64,000 nucleotides of DNA from Candidatus Moraniibacteriota bacterium (GTDB lineage Bacteria; Patescibacteriota; Minisyncoccia; Moranbacterales; UBA2206), in the NCBI GenBank assembly GCA_003482885.1, contig DMXN01000032.1, positions 33,756 to 97,755 on the forward strand, written 5' to 3'. The notes under the pieces are model-generated. The model searched no databases, was not told the DNA's origin, and was given only the letters and a program-made list of their open reading frames with translations. The position numbers and the translations under genes were made by a program. Of this stretch, positions 34,721 through 43,069 are shown one piece after another; the stretch's first letter is position 1, and the number at the start of each line of letters is the position of its first letter.

Positions 34721-34774
34721 AAAGGTAATAAATTTTCTTACCTTTAGTCTACACCATTTCGGAAAAACTGTCAA
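34721..34774 (-). promoter_or_regulatory. Promoter and palindromic operator of AbiE module 4
   Basis: Minus strand: TTGACA (34769-34774), 17 bp, TAGACT (34746-34751). Immediately downstream lies an 8-bp inverted repeat, AAAGGTAA (34721-34728) and TTACCTTT (34738-34745), with a 9-nt centre, a good roadblock-type operator for the antitoxin. Confidence 0.75.
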
Positions 34775-34778
34775 TCAT

Positions 34779-34876
34779 TTGACTTTTCCCCCATTTCGTG
34801 CTAAATTATTCAGTCGTTTCACATAGAGTGAAACAATATGGCTCAAAGGAAAAAAAGGGCCAATAGTTGGCTCTTT
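34779..34876 (+). promoter_or_regulatory. Promoter and structured leader of the GC-rich two-gene operon
   Basis: TTGACT (34779-34784), 17 bp, TAAATT (34802-34807), back to back with the AbiE promoter. Around the expected start of transcription lies GTTTCAC-ATAGA-GTGAAAC (34816-34834). A second stem, AAAGGGCCAA and TTGGCTCTTT (34854-34863 and 34867-34876) with a TAG loop, follows. A 16-codon mini-frame (34838-34888, MAQRKKRANSWLFDKF) runs across it and could be a leader peptide. AGGAGG then precedes the first gene at 34926. Confidence 0.6.
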
Positions 34877-34925
34877 GACAAATTTTGATAGGAAATTAAA
34901 ATTCAAGTATTTAGGAGGTAGGGAT

Positions 34926-35600
34926 ATGGCAGGATTGATAGAAATATTAGATAGAGTTGCGACATTTTTTTTAGTTGCAGAAAAAATTCCCATCTTAGGG
35001 AAAATTCTGAAAACCACCACTGAAAAAGGTGGGGAAGTAATCGGGAAAAAAATGGAATCGGTTATCGGCAGTTTTTTAGATGCCGAGGCTGCAAAAAAAA
35101 CTTTTGACGATGAAATTTCATTTGAAAAAGTAGTTGCAACGGGAACGCTAGCCTCTGCTGAAAGGCAGGTCTTGATGAGCTATGTCGGTCGCCTTCGAGG
35201 TACAACTCCTGATTTAGCTAGTGAGCTCACTCGATGGGTTCACAATACCTTGGTGGCTAATCGTCAACAAGTGAAACTGTCGACGGGTCAAAAAGAAAAC
35301 CGTGAAGAAAGAACTTCTGTCGATGATTCCGAAGGAATTCAAATCGCAGAAAACTTACTTCTCGATATTATCAAAGCAACGGATGATTCTGCGAGAGAAG
35401 AAATTCTCAAGCAAAGAGACATCCGTATTAGAGAAAAAAAGACTCCGAAAGGAGTTGAGACAGCAAAAAAAGTTGGGTCGGCGGTCGCTTCTCAACAAAA
35501 AGCAAATTTTGACGACCACAAAAAAACTGCCACAAGCTTTGAAGCTGCCGGCAAAAAATACCTCGAAGAAGTACGAGCCAAAAGGAGGGCGCAAAAATGA
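34926..35600 (+). CDS. Helical protein of unknown function (GC-rich pair, first gene)
   Basis: I do not recognise this 224-aa protein. It starts at ATG 34926 with AGGAGGT 6 nt upstream. The N-terminus has one mildly hydrophobic amphipathic stretch (GLIEILDRVATFFLVAEKIP), followed by an acidic-basic helical body with SFEKVVATGTLASAERQVLM and a very charged, Lys/Arg-rich C-terminus. There is no signal peptide. The stop overlaps the next gene as ATGA, so it is translationally coupled to the membrane protein. Codon use is more GC-rich than in the flanking AbiE genes. Confidence 0.7.
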   Translation: MAGLIEILDRVATFFLVAEKIPILGKILKTTTEKGGEVIGKKMESVIGSFLDAEAAKKTFDDEISFEKVVATGTLASAERQVLMSYVGRLRGTTPDLASELTRWVHNTLVANRQQVKLSTGQKENREERTSVDDSEGIQIAENLLLDIIKATDDSAREEILKQRDIRIREKKTPKGVETAKKVGSAVASQQKANFDDHKKTATSFEAAGKKYLEEVRAKRRAQK

Positions 35601-36658
35601 CAATTTTCATAATATTACCCCTAATAATACTTACTCTGGCGTGGATATTTAACGCCCCAGCTAGGCAGTACATGAACGGCGGATTGGCTTATTGCTGGGG
35701 ATGGTTTTTAGCTCATATCCCCACCGTCGGCGGAGTGTTGGCGGTGGTCGGCGTTGTTGTCGCGTTACCAATCATTCTCGGCGCCGGTTGGATCGGCTTT
35801 TGGGCAGCCATCGGCAGCTGGGCGCTTGCGCCTACTGCCGGTATGACCATCGGAATCCTTTCGTTGGTTGGCATTTTTGCCTTCCGGAAAACGATCGGAT
35901 TCTTCCTAACGATAGCGTTCATCGCTATCGTAATCGGCTTTTGTTTCCCGCTTCTTAAAGAAGCAATAAACCGATACAGCCAGTCCGGTCAGGATGAGCT
36001 GGCTAATGTCCTCGATAGTCAATCCGTCCAGATGCAATCGCAAGGCGTAATGCCAGCGGTTGTCATCGAAGATGCCGTGCTGTATAACAGAGACGGCAAA
36101 GTCATAAATGATTCTGTCAAGAAAGGCGTGGAGTTGCGAACCATTAGCCTGAAAAAATACTCGCTCGGAAAAAACCCCGAGACCTTCATCAATGTAATGC
36201 TCTCCAACGCAAAGGGTGAGTATTTTGATGGGGAATGCGGGTTAATCCCAGTCAGGAAATTGAAACTGGGAACAACCGCGGCAGAAGAGTCCCGCAAAGT
36301 CGAAGAGGCTAAGCGGGCGAAAATCGAGAATACCGACTCCGACGCCGATAAGATTTCTCGACGGGAGTTGGAAAAGGAAACTGCCGCGCGGACAGCGGTG
36401 GCAACAACCGGTTGCCAGCCCGACCAGGATAAGGGCGTGTATTGCGCCCATATCCAGCCGGGTGGGTTTGACACTCTCCAGCTTCCCGCTGGGGAGTATG
36501 CACTTGTGCCGGCAACGGCACAGGTTCGCTGGGATAAAAACCAGTATAAAGCCAGCGGCGGAACATTGTCGCTGGCTGTTCCTAGATTGGTTTTTTTCTC
36601 GTTTCCCGACAATGTAATGTCGGGAGATATCACAATCACAAAAAAACCTCCTTCCTGA
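35597..36658 (+). CDS. Membrane protein with soluble C-terminal domain, unknown function (GC-rich pair, second gene)
   Basis: This 353-aa protein has about four membrane helices in the first 125 residues, with Gly- and Ala-rich segments such as GGVLAVVGVVVALPIILGAG. A soluble part of about 230 residues follows, with PAVVIEDAVLYNRDGKVIND, a Lys/Arg/Glu-rich linker and a beta-rich tail. I find no family. Base composition is striking: the 180 bases from 36241 are about 56% G+C against roughly 30% in the AbiE gene just upstream. A recent arrival by transfer is likely (inference). The gene ends within a terminator hairpin. Confidence 0.75.
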   Translation: MTIFIILPLIILTLAWIFNAPARQYMNGGLAYCWGWFLAHIPTVGGVLAVVGVVVALPIILGAGWIGFWAAIGSWALAPTAGMTIGILSLVGIFAFRKTIGFFLTIAFIAIVIGFCFPLLKEAINRYSQSGQDELANVLDSQSVQMQSQGVMPAVVIEDAVLYNRDGKVINDSVKKGVELRTISLKKYSLGKNPETFINVMLSNAKGEYFDGECGLIPVRKLKLGTTAAEESRKVEEAKRAKIENTDSDADKISRRELEKETAARTAVATTGCQPDQDKGVYCAHIQPGGFDTLQLPAGEYALVPATAQVRWDKNQYKASGGTLSLAVPRLVFFSFPDNVMSGDITITKKPPS

Positions 36659-36716
36659 ATTTTAGGAAGAGAGGTTTTGAAAAAAAGGGCAGACTCATAT
36701 TATTGAGCTGCCCTTT
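36643..36716. terminator. Two terminator hairpins between convergent genes
   Basis: The first, AAAACCTC-CTTCCT with AGGAAG-A-GAGGTTTT (36643-36678), ends the GC-rich operon. The second, AAAGGGCAG (36684-36692) with CTGCCCTTT (36708-36716) and an inner CTCA/TGAG stem, ends the DUF4143 gene on the minus strand. Each has the expected T tract. Confidence 0.85.
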
Positions 36717-36739
36717 AAAATTGGCTAAAAAAATATTTT

Positions 36740-37870
36740 TTACAAAACAAAATTAAAATAATTATCTTTTGCAATATTCATAAATTCCGAACCCAAATAA
36801 TTTTTCAAAAATTCTTTCGGCAACTTAGCCTTTCCATTCCACTTAAATTCAAACGCGCTTAATTTTCCGCCTTCTTCTTCGATATAGTCAATTTCTTTTT
36901 GATCATAAGTGCGCCAAAAATATTTATTGCAACCTCTTTGCTTATGAGAGTTGGCTTTCAATCTTTCAATGATCATTAAATTTTCCCAAAGTGCTCCGAC
37001 ATCATTGCGCAAAGATAGATTATTGAAATTTTGAATCAAACTATTTCGCACTCCCAAATCATAGAAATATATTTTCATCGATTTGGAAATTTCCTTGCGC
37101 AAATTACGGCTGAATGCTCTTAGAACAAAAATTATAAATGATTGTTCCAAAATATCAATATACTTTTGCACTGTTATGCGACTGACGCCAAGATTTTGCG
37201 CCAGCTCATTGTAAGAAACCTCGCTTCCCATTTGCAATGCCAAAAGTTTCAACAAATTTTCAATGATTCCGGATTTTTTAACTCCTTCAAAGGCTAAGAT
37301 ATCTTTGTATAAATAATTTGAAACAATTTCATTTAATCTTTCTTTGGCAATTTCCTCGCTTTCTGCCAAAAAAACTTCCGGATACACTCCAAAGCGCATA
37401 ATATTTTCAAGTTTGGCATCAATTTCAACACGACTAAACTTCCGATCAAGCTCGGCAAGAGAAAAGGGATACAGCATAAAACGAATAGCTCTTCCGGTCA
37501 TCGGTTCGCTGATTTTATTTGCCAATTCAAAACTGGAAGATCCGGTGGCAATTATTTGAATTTCCGGACAATGATCAACTAGAATTTTCAAAATAACTCC
37601 GGCATTGGGAAGTTTTTGCATTTCGTCCAGAACTGCAATTTTATATTTCCCCAAAAACATCCGCAGTTTTTCCACTTCAGGAATTTCAATATTCCGCCTG
37701 ACCGAAAGCAACTCGCAATCAAAATAATAGGCATCTTCTCCATATTGACTGATTATATTTTTCGCCAATGTTGTCTTGCCAGTTTGCCTAGCTCCATAAA
37801 TAATGATTGCTTTTTTTTTGAAAAGCCGGCTTTCAATCTGTTTTTGCGCTATTCTTGGTATATTTTGCAT
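36740..37870 (-). CDS. AAA family ATPase with DUF4143 domain (copy 2)
   Basis: The 376-aa protein has a P-loop IIIYGARQTGKTTLAKNII, Walker B YKIAVLDEMQKL, the arginine/sensor stretch IQIIATGSSSFELANKI, a winged-helix part (SYNELAQNLGVSRITVQKYI) and the DUF4143 end with GALWENLMIIERLKANSHKQ and DYIEEEGGKLSAFEFKW. It is about as long as the copy at 21061 but only distantly similar, so these are old paralogues or separate acquisitions. Upstream on the minus strand there is no large palindrome like that of copy 1. Confidence 0.88.
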   Translation of the reverse strand: MQNIPRIAQKQIESRLFKKKAIIIYGARQTGKTTLAKNIISQYGEDAYYFDCELLSVRRNIEIPEVEKLRMFLGKYKIAVLDEMQKLPNAGVILKILVDHCPEIQIIATGSSSFELANKISEPMTGRAIRFMLYPFSLAELDRKFSRVEIDAKLENIMRFGVYPEVFLAESEEIAKERLNEIVSNYLYKDILAFEGVKKSGIIENLLKLLALQMGSEVSYNELAQNLGVSRITVQKYIDILEQSFIIFVLRAFSRNLRKEISKSMKIYFYDLGVRNSLIQNFNNLSLRNDVGALWENLMIIERLKANSHKQRGCNKYFWRTYDQKEIDYIEEEGGKLSAFEFKWNGKAKLPKEFLKNYLGSEFMNIAKDNYFNFVL

Positions 37871-37981
37871 AAATTAGCATTAAAATTGCTACTCTAATTA
37901 CAATTTTATGCTTAATTTTGTAATTTGTCAAGTGTTTTTTACTTTAAATCATCTTCTTGACATGGGGGTTTCAACAAAAGC

Positions 37982-38479
37982 TTACAAACTCGCGCTTAAG
38001 ATTGCGTCGATTGTTTCAATGACAATATACCCGGAAAGCGCCACTGCCAATCCGATAATGGAAGCCGTCATAGTTTTTTTGGCGGTTTCCATCATTTTTT
38101 CATCCGCCGCCGCCAAATAATACTGAACGCCGGCAATCACAAGGCCGATCACCGCCAAAATTCCAATTAAACTCAAGAGCCAATCGGCGACATTTTCAAT
38201 AATGCCTTTCACTAAACCGGCATTAGTCGGTAAACCGGCCAACTCGTCCGGAACAATTTCGCTCTCGCTGCCGGCTTTCTCACAGCAATTATTGTTTGCA
38301 AGATCACAAGCAACAGCAGTCTTCAGAATGTCACTATTGGGACAATCGAGCGATGGAATGCCAGGGTATGGATAGCAATATCCGCCGGAATCCGTACAGG
38401 CATCCGCTTGCGCGTTATTAACCAAGCAAAAACTGAAAATGAAAAATAAAGTTAAAATTAAAAATATTTTTTTTGACAT
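37982..38479 (-). CDS. VirB2/T4SS-pilin-like membrane protein, Cys-rich N-terminus
   Basis: The 165-aa protein has a signal peptide (MSKKIFLILTLFFIFSFCLV), a loop of about 60 residues with seven Cys (for example NNNCCEKAG), and the two-helix pilin core VADWLLSLIGILAVIGLVIA then MMETAKKTMTASIIGLAVAL. The core matches the T4SS_pilin family (PF18895-like), common in Patescibacteria. It is the last of four such genes. These are probably small cyclic-free VirB2-type subunits of a surface filament or transfer apparatus; no VirB4 or VirD4 is in the window. Confidence 0.8.
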   Translation of the reverse strand: MSKKIFLILTLFFIFSFCLVNNAQADACTDSGGYCYPYPGIPSLDCPNSDILKTAVACDLANNNCCEKAGSESEIVPDELAGLPTNAGLVKGIIENVADWLLSLIGILAVIGLVIAGVQYYLAAADEKMMETAKKTMTASIIGLAVALSGYIVIETIDAILSASL

Positions 38480-38484
38480 AAAGT

Positions 38485-38853
38485 TTAAAATAAATAATCA
38501 GCGTTTAACATATAATCCACCGCGGTAACAACCACCACTCCGGAAAGCGCCACAATTACTCCATAAATCGAAGCCATCATTGCGCTTTTAGCAGTTTTCA
38601 TTTTAGCGTCATCCCCCGCCGAAGTTAAATACATCAAACCGGAAATTATAAAACCAATCACGCCGGCGATTCCCACTAGCGTTAAAAGCCAATCAAGAAT
38701 ATTGGAAATAATACCATAGATGCCCTCAATAGGATCGGGCAGACCAAAACCCGACACATCAAGCAGATCCCAACCGCCAATAGCGGTTTTTTTAAACCCG
38801 AACAAAAACACCAAGCTCAAAACCGCGATGGATAAAAAATTTTTTGATTTCAT
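38485..38853 (-). CDS. VirB2/T4SS-pilin-like membrane protein
   Basis: The 122-aa protein has a signal sequence (MKSKNFLSIAVLSLVFLFGF), then the two-helix core ISNILDWLLTLVGIAGVIGF and ISGLMYLTSAGDDAKMKTAK followed by MMASIYGVIVALSGVVVV. The small GDDAKMKTAK loop between the helices is shared by the whole row. It lies 5 bp upstream of the next pilin-like gene. The REPIN-like element at 38871-39031 separates it from the third pilin gene. Confidence 0.82.
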   Translation of the reverse strand: MKSKNFLSIAVLSLVFLFGFKKTAIGGWDLLDVSGFGLPDPIEGIYGIISNILDWLLTLVGIAGVIGFIISGLMYLTSAGDDAKMKTAKSAMMASIYGVIVALSGVVVVTAVDYMLNADYLF

Positions 38854-38870
38854 TTTTCTTGTTTTTCTTT

Positions 38871-39031
38871 GTCATTCCCGCGAAGGCGGGGATCTAGGTT
38901 CCACTAAACTATTTACTACAACAAATCAAATTATATTTTTTATTTTATACTACTTTGCACTAATTGTATTAATTTGTTTTTTCTTTATATAAAACTTGTG
39001 GTGACTGGATCCCCGCCTTCGCGGGGATGAC
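38871..39031. repeat. REPIN-like element, inverted pair of GTCAT(T/C)CCCGCGAAGGCGGGGAT
   Basis: One 27-bp unit starts at 38871 on the plus strand. A near-identical unit (two mismatches) occupies 39005-39031 in the opposite orientation. The enclosed 110 bp is AT-rich and without a gene. The same unit recurs as a single copy at 60356-60382 inside a gene and as a palindrome at 63271-63308. Each unit is itself palindromic (CCCGC-GAAG-GCGGG). Confidence 0.8.
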
Positions 39032-39081
39032 AATAAGAAATTATAAAATTATTATCTATACTGTATCACAAAAAACAAAAT

Positions 39082-39111
39082 AAAAATAGTCCGCCATGGC
39101 GGACTATTTTT
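39082..39111. terminator. Bidirectional terminator after pilin gene 39140
   Basis: AAAAATAGTCCGCC and GGCGGACTATTTTT pair perfectly around AT. It lies about 30 bp past the stop of the 118-aa pilin-like gene. The GTCCGCC/GGCGGAC core again recalls the dispersed palindrome family. Confidence 0.88.
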
Positions 39112-39139
39112 TAACTTTTGCAAATATATATTTTCAAAA

Positions 39140-39496
39140 CTAGAATGTCGCGCCACCCAATAAGCCACTGGCCGCTCTAAGCGCCACCACGCCGGCAATC
39201 GCCACAAGCACTCCGATAATCGAAGCAACCATCGCGCTTTTAGCTTTCTTGATTTTATCTTCATCTCCGGCCGCCGTCAGATATAAAATTCCGGAAATCG
39301 CGAAACCGATTACTCCGGCAATCCCGATCGCGGTCAAAAGCCAGTTCATAATATTAGCGACAATATTCATAACGGATTCTTCAGGAAGACCAGTTCCCCC
39401 TCCCGCGGTCGGATCAAAAGCTCCGAATACAATCGCCGGCGCTGCTAATGCCGCAACTGAAATCCCATAAGCCAATCCTCTAATTTTATTTTTCAT
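39140..39496 (-). CDS. VirB2/T4SS-pilin-like membrane protein
   Basis: The 118-aa protein has a signal peptide (GLAYGISVAALAAPAIVFGA), a Gly/Pro segment, and the core VANIMNWLLTAIGIAGVIGF, ISGILYLTAAGDEDKIKKAK, and SAMVASIIGVLVAIAGVVAL. It has the clearest ribosome binding site of the row (AAGGAGGTG, 5-6 nt before ATG 39496), so it is probably the most highly translated. No Cys-rich insertion is present, unlike the flanking genes 37982 and 39530. Confidence 0.85.
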   Translation of the reverse strand: MKNKIRGLAYGISVAALAAPAIVFGAFDPTAGGGTGLPEESVMNIVANIMNWLLTAIGIAGVIGFAISGILYLTAAGDEDKIKKAKSAMVASIIGVLVAIAGVVALRAASGLLGGATF

Positions 39497-39529
39497 ACAA
39501 ACACCTCCTTCTATTTTTTATATTTATTT

Positions 39530-40291
39530 TTATCCCGTTATTAATTTCTCCACTTGTTGCAATATTGTGAGTGAACCCAGCGCGATGATGATTCCGATAA
39601 TCGACCACTTTGCCATTGTTTTGGCGGTTTCTGTTTGTTTGCCGCCACTGTAATCCGTCATATACATTCCGCCGGCGATCACTAAACTGATTATAGCAAT
39701 TATTCCCACAATCGACAAGAGAAAATTCAAAACATTGGTGGCGATTTGCTGAACGGTCAACGCATTTTCAATTCCGCCACCCGTCAATGTTCCGCCTAAA
39801 ATTTCTTGCACTTGTTTCAAAAATGTCGGCGCCGCGACAACGATTGACAGGCCGATCACGGAATACAGCCAGCAATCTTTCGCTCGCTTTATCATTCCCG
39901 GATCGCCGGAAGATACCATGTACAAAATTCCTCCGATGACAATAAACACTATCGATAATGTCACCACCAAGCCGGAAAGCGCTTTGAGCAATGAAGTTAA
40001 AACTTCATCGATGGAATTAGAAGTAATCGGATTGGTAAATTCGGTTGTGGTATTGGAACCACCGGACGGCGGAGCTGCTTGAGGACACTCAGGAAAAGAA
40101 GCGCATGTTTGCTCTATTAATGTTCCTGCACCGCAAGTTCCATCTTTATCAATTACATTGCACTTTATTTGTTCTGTCGCGTCATCCACGCAACACCATT
40201 CCCCCGCCGCCCGCGCTTCAATTCCGCCGAATAAGCAACCCGACAAAACAGCCCACAAAGTTAGACTGAAAATAAACTTTTTGTTTTGCAT
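39530..40291 (-). CDS. Double VirB2/T4SS-pilin-like protein with Cys-rich N-terminus
   Basis: This 253-aa protein has a signal peptide, an N-terminal segment with seven Cys (from EWCCVDDATEQIKC to FPECP), then two complete pilin cores in a row. Core 1 (about 95-170) reads VVTLSIVFIVIGGILYMVSS, GDPGMIKRAKDCWLYSVIGL. Core 2 (about 178-253) reads SIVGIIAIISLVIAGGMYMT, SGGKQTETAKTMAKWSIIGI. Each resembles the single-core proteins downstream. It is the first gene of the row and probably arose by fusion of two pilin genes. It may cap or initiate a filament (speculative). Confidence 0.78.
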   Translation of the reverse strand: MQNKKFIFSLTLWAVLSGCLFGGIEARAAGEWCCVDDATEQIKCNVIDKDGTCGAGTLIEQTCASFPECPQAAPPSGGSNTTTEFTNPITSNSIDEVLTSLLKALSGLVVTLSIVFIVIGGILYMVSSGDPGMIKRAKDCWLYSVIGLSIVVAAPTFLKQVQEILGGTLTGGGIENALTVQQIATNVLNFLLSIVGIIAIISLVIAGGMYMTDYSGGKQTETAKTMAKWSIIGIIIALGSLTILQQVEKLITG

Positions 40292-40297
40292 ATGGTT

Positions 40298-40417
40298 CTA
40301 CGAAATTACAAAATTATACAAAAGTACGAAAGCACAAAATAATACAAACTTAACTTAGAAAATAGGCAAATCTTTTCGTATTTTTGTATTTTTTGTATAT
40401 ATTCGTAAGTTTCGTAG
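40298..40417. repeat. 120-bp imperfect inverted repeat of TACGAAA/TTACAAA units
   Basis: CTACGAAA (40298-40305) mirrors TTTCGTAG (40410-40417), and the interior carries further ACAAAAG/TACGAAA-type units mirrored by CTTTTCGTA and TTTTTGTAT. It lies between the substrate-binding lipoprotein and the double pilin gene on the minus strand. It could form a long stem that ends transcription, but no clear T tract follows. Confidence 0.5.
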
Positions 40418-40425
40418 GAACGAGA

Positions 40426-41805
40426 TTATTTCGCTTCCGCTCTTGTTAATCTTTCCCCGGCCGCTTGAAGAGCGTCCGCCACAGTCGCGGCGCCTTTATT
40501 CACTTGATCTATCATTTCGGCAAAAACAAATTCGGTTGCCGCCGCATCGATTTGCTTCCAACTTTTCGCCGTCAAATTTCCTTTGGCGAATATATTCAAA
40601 TCAACATCGTTCTTTTGTTTTTCAATTAAATCTTTTCTAGCGGCCGGCTGTTTGGTTATTTCCAAATATTTTCCCGCCGGATCAAAATTCAAATCAATTG
40701 GTTTGTTCACCGCCATCGTACTTGATGCCGGCGCGACAATCGGCATTTCCGCTTTGGTTGTCAGATAGGTTAATAATTTCCATGCTTCCGTAATGCGAAT
40801 ATCATTGGATACCGGCGTGGTTTTGTTTTTTGGATCAGCTTCAATTGTTTTATTATTCGCCACTGCGAACGCCCAATAATTGGCGTAATTAACCGGCGCG
40901 CCCGGAAAAACTTGCGGGATTTCCGCCACCGTAAAATTTAATTTTGGCGCTTTGCTTTTGATTACATCCATCTGCCAAGAATAATTTAACATCATCGCCA
41001 ACGATCCTTCCGAAAAAGCATCGATGGAATAATGCGTCACAGGATTCCATGAATAACTGGATGATCCGGCTTTGGCAAATTGTGTATAAAAATCCAAAGC
41101 TTTGACAGCATTTCCATCTCGACCGAAATCTATTTGACCTCTTTCATCGCGCATTTGCACGCCATTCTGCAACATTAAAAGATTTAAAATGTCAGTCGAA
41201 CGATTGATATTATAGGCGGTTCCCAGCGCAGCGCCGGATTGGGTAATTCCTCCTTGATTATTGATTTTAGTCAGTTTTTCCGCCAAGATCACAAATTCTT
41301 CCCAAGTTTTTGGCGGAGCGGTAATGCCGGCGGCGTTAAAAAGATCCTTATTATAATATAGCGCCAGCGAATCAACGGAAAGTGGAACGGCGTAAATCGC
41401 GCCGTCCGCGATAAAATCATTGGCGCAAACATCGGCAAAATCTTTGCGGAATTTTTGCTCGGTTAAAATTTCTTTCGGCGCGGCTGATATTTTATTGGAA
41501 AATTCCGCCAACCATGTATTGTGAATCAAAAAAATATCCGGACCTTTCCCTGAAGCCAACGCGTCAACCAAGTCTTTTTTGTAAGTTTCAATGCGTTGTT
41601 TTTTGTAGATAATATTTCCAACATTAGGATTGATGTCGCGATAGTTTTTGAATATTTCCGCGTACGCGTCGCTGTCATCCAAAACGCCCCACACTTCCAA
41701 GTCCACTCTGTATTTTTCCGCTGTCTGTCTGCACCCGCAACCGGAAACAACCAATAGAATAAAAGCTAAAAAAGATATTAAGAAAATTTTTGTTTTATTT
41801 GGCAT
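40426..41805 (-). CDS. ABC-type sugar-binding lipoprotein (extracellular solute-binding family 1)
   Basis: The 459-aa protein has a lipoprotein signal with lipobox LVVSGC. The body shows the family 1 pattern: LEVWGVLDDSDAYAEIFKNY, ALASGKGPDIFLIHNTWLAE, AIYAVPLSVDSLALYYNKDL and PPKTWEEFVILAEKLTKINN, all typical of UgpB/MalE-type receptors. The end carries a coiled helix. It would bind an oligosaccharide at the cell surface for import. No permease or ATPase genes are next to it in this window. Confidence 0.9.
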   Translation of the reverse strand: MPNKTKIFLISFLAFILLVVSGCGCRQTAEKYRVDLEVWGVLDDSDAYAEIFKNYRDINPNVGNIIYKKQRIETYKKDLVDALASGKGPDIFLIHNTWLAEFSNKISAAPKEILTEQKFRKDFADVCANDFIADGAIYAVPLSVDSLALYYNKDLFNAAGITAPPKTWEEFVILAEKLTKINNQGGITQSGAALGTAYNINRSTDILNLLMLQNGVQMRDERGQIDFGRDGNAVKALDFYTQFAKAGSSSYSWNPVTHYSIDAFSEGSLAMMLNYSWQMDVIKSKAPKLNFTVAEIPQVFPGAPVNYANYWAFAVANNKTIEADPKNKTTPVSNDIRITEAWKLLTYLTTKAEMPIVAPASSTMAVNKPIDLNFDPAGKYLEITKQPAARKDLIEKQKNDVDLNIFAKGNLTAKSWKQIDAAATEFVFAEMIDQVNKGAATVADALQAAGERLTRAEAK

Positions 41806-41807
41806 AT

Positions 41808-42353
41808 TTATTTTTCTAAAATTACTCCGTAATGAAAATCACTGATCGCCATTTCTTTTATAATGCTCAAGCCACAATTTATCGCCAGCTCGGAAATTTC
41901 ATCCTTGGAAATACGCAAATTTCTTGCCGGACCAAAAGAAGAATCTTTTTCTCCCCATTCAATAACCAAAATTTTCCCGCCGGTTTTCAAAACGCGCGCC
42001 GCTTCTTTAACTATTATTTCTTTGCTTTTATTTTGAAAAAGCATATTCACCAAAAATACCCAGTCTAAGCTATTTTCCTTTAATTTTGATCCGCCGGCCA
42101 CTTCTAAGTTAGCTCTTTTAATAATAATATTATTAAAGCTCAAAACTTTCGCTTCCGATTCAACTGATTCCAATTTATCTTTTAAAATATCCAGAGCGTA
42201 CACTTGTCCTGTTTGCCCGACTTTTTCCGCCAAAGGAAAAGCGAAATAACCGATGCCGCAACCGAAATCGCCAATCGACATTCCCGCCGTGATTTCTAAC
42301 AAATCAATGGTCGCGCGCGGATCAATAAATTTAATTCCAATATTATTTTCCAT
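41808..42353 (-). CDS. Class I SAM-dependent methyltransferase
   Basis: The 181-aa protein has motif I SIGDFGCGIGYFAFPLAEKV, followed by GQVYALDILKDKLESVESEA, NSLDWVFLVNMLFQNKSKEI and RVLKTGGKILVIEWGEKDSS. It is of the UbiE/methyltransf_11 type; the substrate is not evident. ATG 42353 is chosen (MENNIGIK); the longer frame reading through the tandem repeat lacks support. It ends 2 bp before the lipoprotein gene, so the two are one operon. Confidence 0.87.
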   Translation of the reverse strand: MENNIGIKFIDPRATIDLLEITAGMSIGDFGCGIGYFAFPLAEKVGQTGQVYALDILKDKLESVESEAKVLSFNNIIIKRANLEVAGGSKLKENSLDWVFLVNMLFQNKSKEIIVKEAARVLKTGGKILVIEWGEKDSSFGPARNLRISKDEISELAINCGLSIIKEMAISDFHYGVILEK

Positions 42354-42385
42354 TATCTTTATTGTACAATTATCTTTATTGTACA
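42352..42385. repeat. 17-bp tandem duplication at the methyltransferase start
   Basis: ATTATCTTTATTGTACA occurs twice head to tail (42352-42368 and 42369-42385). It covers the presumed leader of the methyltransferase gene; on the minus strand each unit offers TGTACAAT, so duplication could have doubled a -10 or an operator. Confidence 0.7.
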
Positions 42386-42446
42386 ATAATTTTTAAAAAA
42401 CAACAACTCGCTAGACAAAGCAAGTTTTAGATGCTAACCTGATTTT

Positions 42447-42965
42447 ATGGAATCAGTAAAATCGCTAATAGAAGAAAATTTGCTTTTGCTTTTCGGAGCG
42501 CTTTTTTTTCTATCATTATTATCAATCGGCTGGACATTGTTTCTCCAACTTAAATTAAAAAATATACAAACTGCCAACAAGGAACTGTTTCGAGGAGGAA
42601 AAATTCCCAACTTGGAAGAATTGCTTTTAGAGCAAGCCAAGAATCTTAAAAATTTAGACAAAGACATTCAAGAGCTTTTCAATATTTCCAATAAAATCAA
42701 CGCTTTGGCGCTGAAAAGTTTGCACAAGTTCGCGGTTGTCCGTTTCAATCCTTTCAAAGATACCGGCGGAAACCAAAGTTTTTCCATCGCGCTACTCGAC
42801 GGAAAAAATAACGGACTGACTATTACCGCTCTTTATACCCGCGAAGGCACGCGAGTCTACGCCAAATCCATCGCCAATAAAGATTCAAAAACATTCCCGC
42901 TAACGGATGAAGAAAAACAAGCCATTGAAATCGCCTCGGGCGAGGAGAGTAAAAAGAAGAAATAG
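42447..42965 (+). CDS. DUF4446 family protein
   Basis: The 172-aa protein has one N-terminal membrane helix (LLLLFGALFFLSLLSIGWTL), a coiled-coil stretch and a C-terminal domain with the family signature AVVRFNPFKDTGGNQSFSIA, LLDGKNNGLTITALYTREGT and VYAKSI. Families of this type are conserved in Firmicutes and CPR without a known function. It is transcribed alone, divergently from the methyltransferase operon; the C-terminus ends in a Lys run. Confidence 0.88.
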   Translation: MESVKSLIEENLLLLFGALFFLSLLSIGWTLFLQLKLKNIQTANKELFRGGKIPNLEELLLEQAKNLKNLDKDIQELFNISNKINALALKSLHKFAVVRFNPFKDTGGNQSFSIALLDGKNNGLTITALYTREGTRVYAKSIANKDSKTFPLTDEEKQAIEIASGEESKKKK

Positions 42966-43069
42966 AGCCCTTGTTTATTTAAGTGGTATCGACTTAATTC
43001 CTGTTATTGTTTTGAATAAGACAGTCTTACTAAAATATCTTAGCCACAAGTTTTCGTAAGCTTATAACC

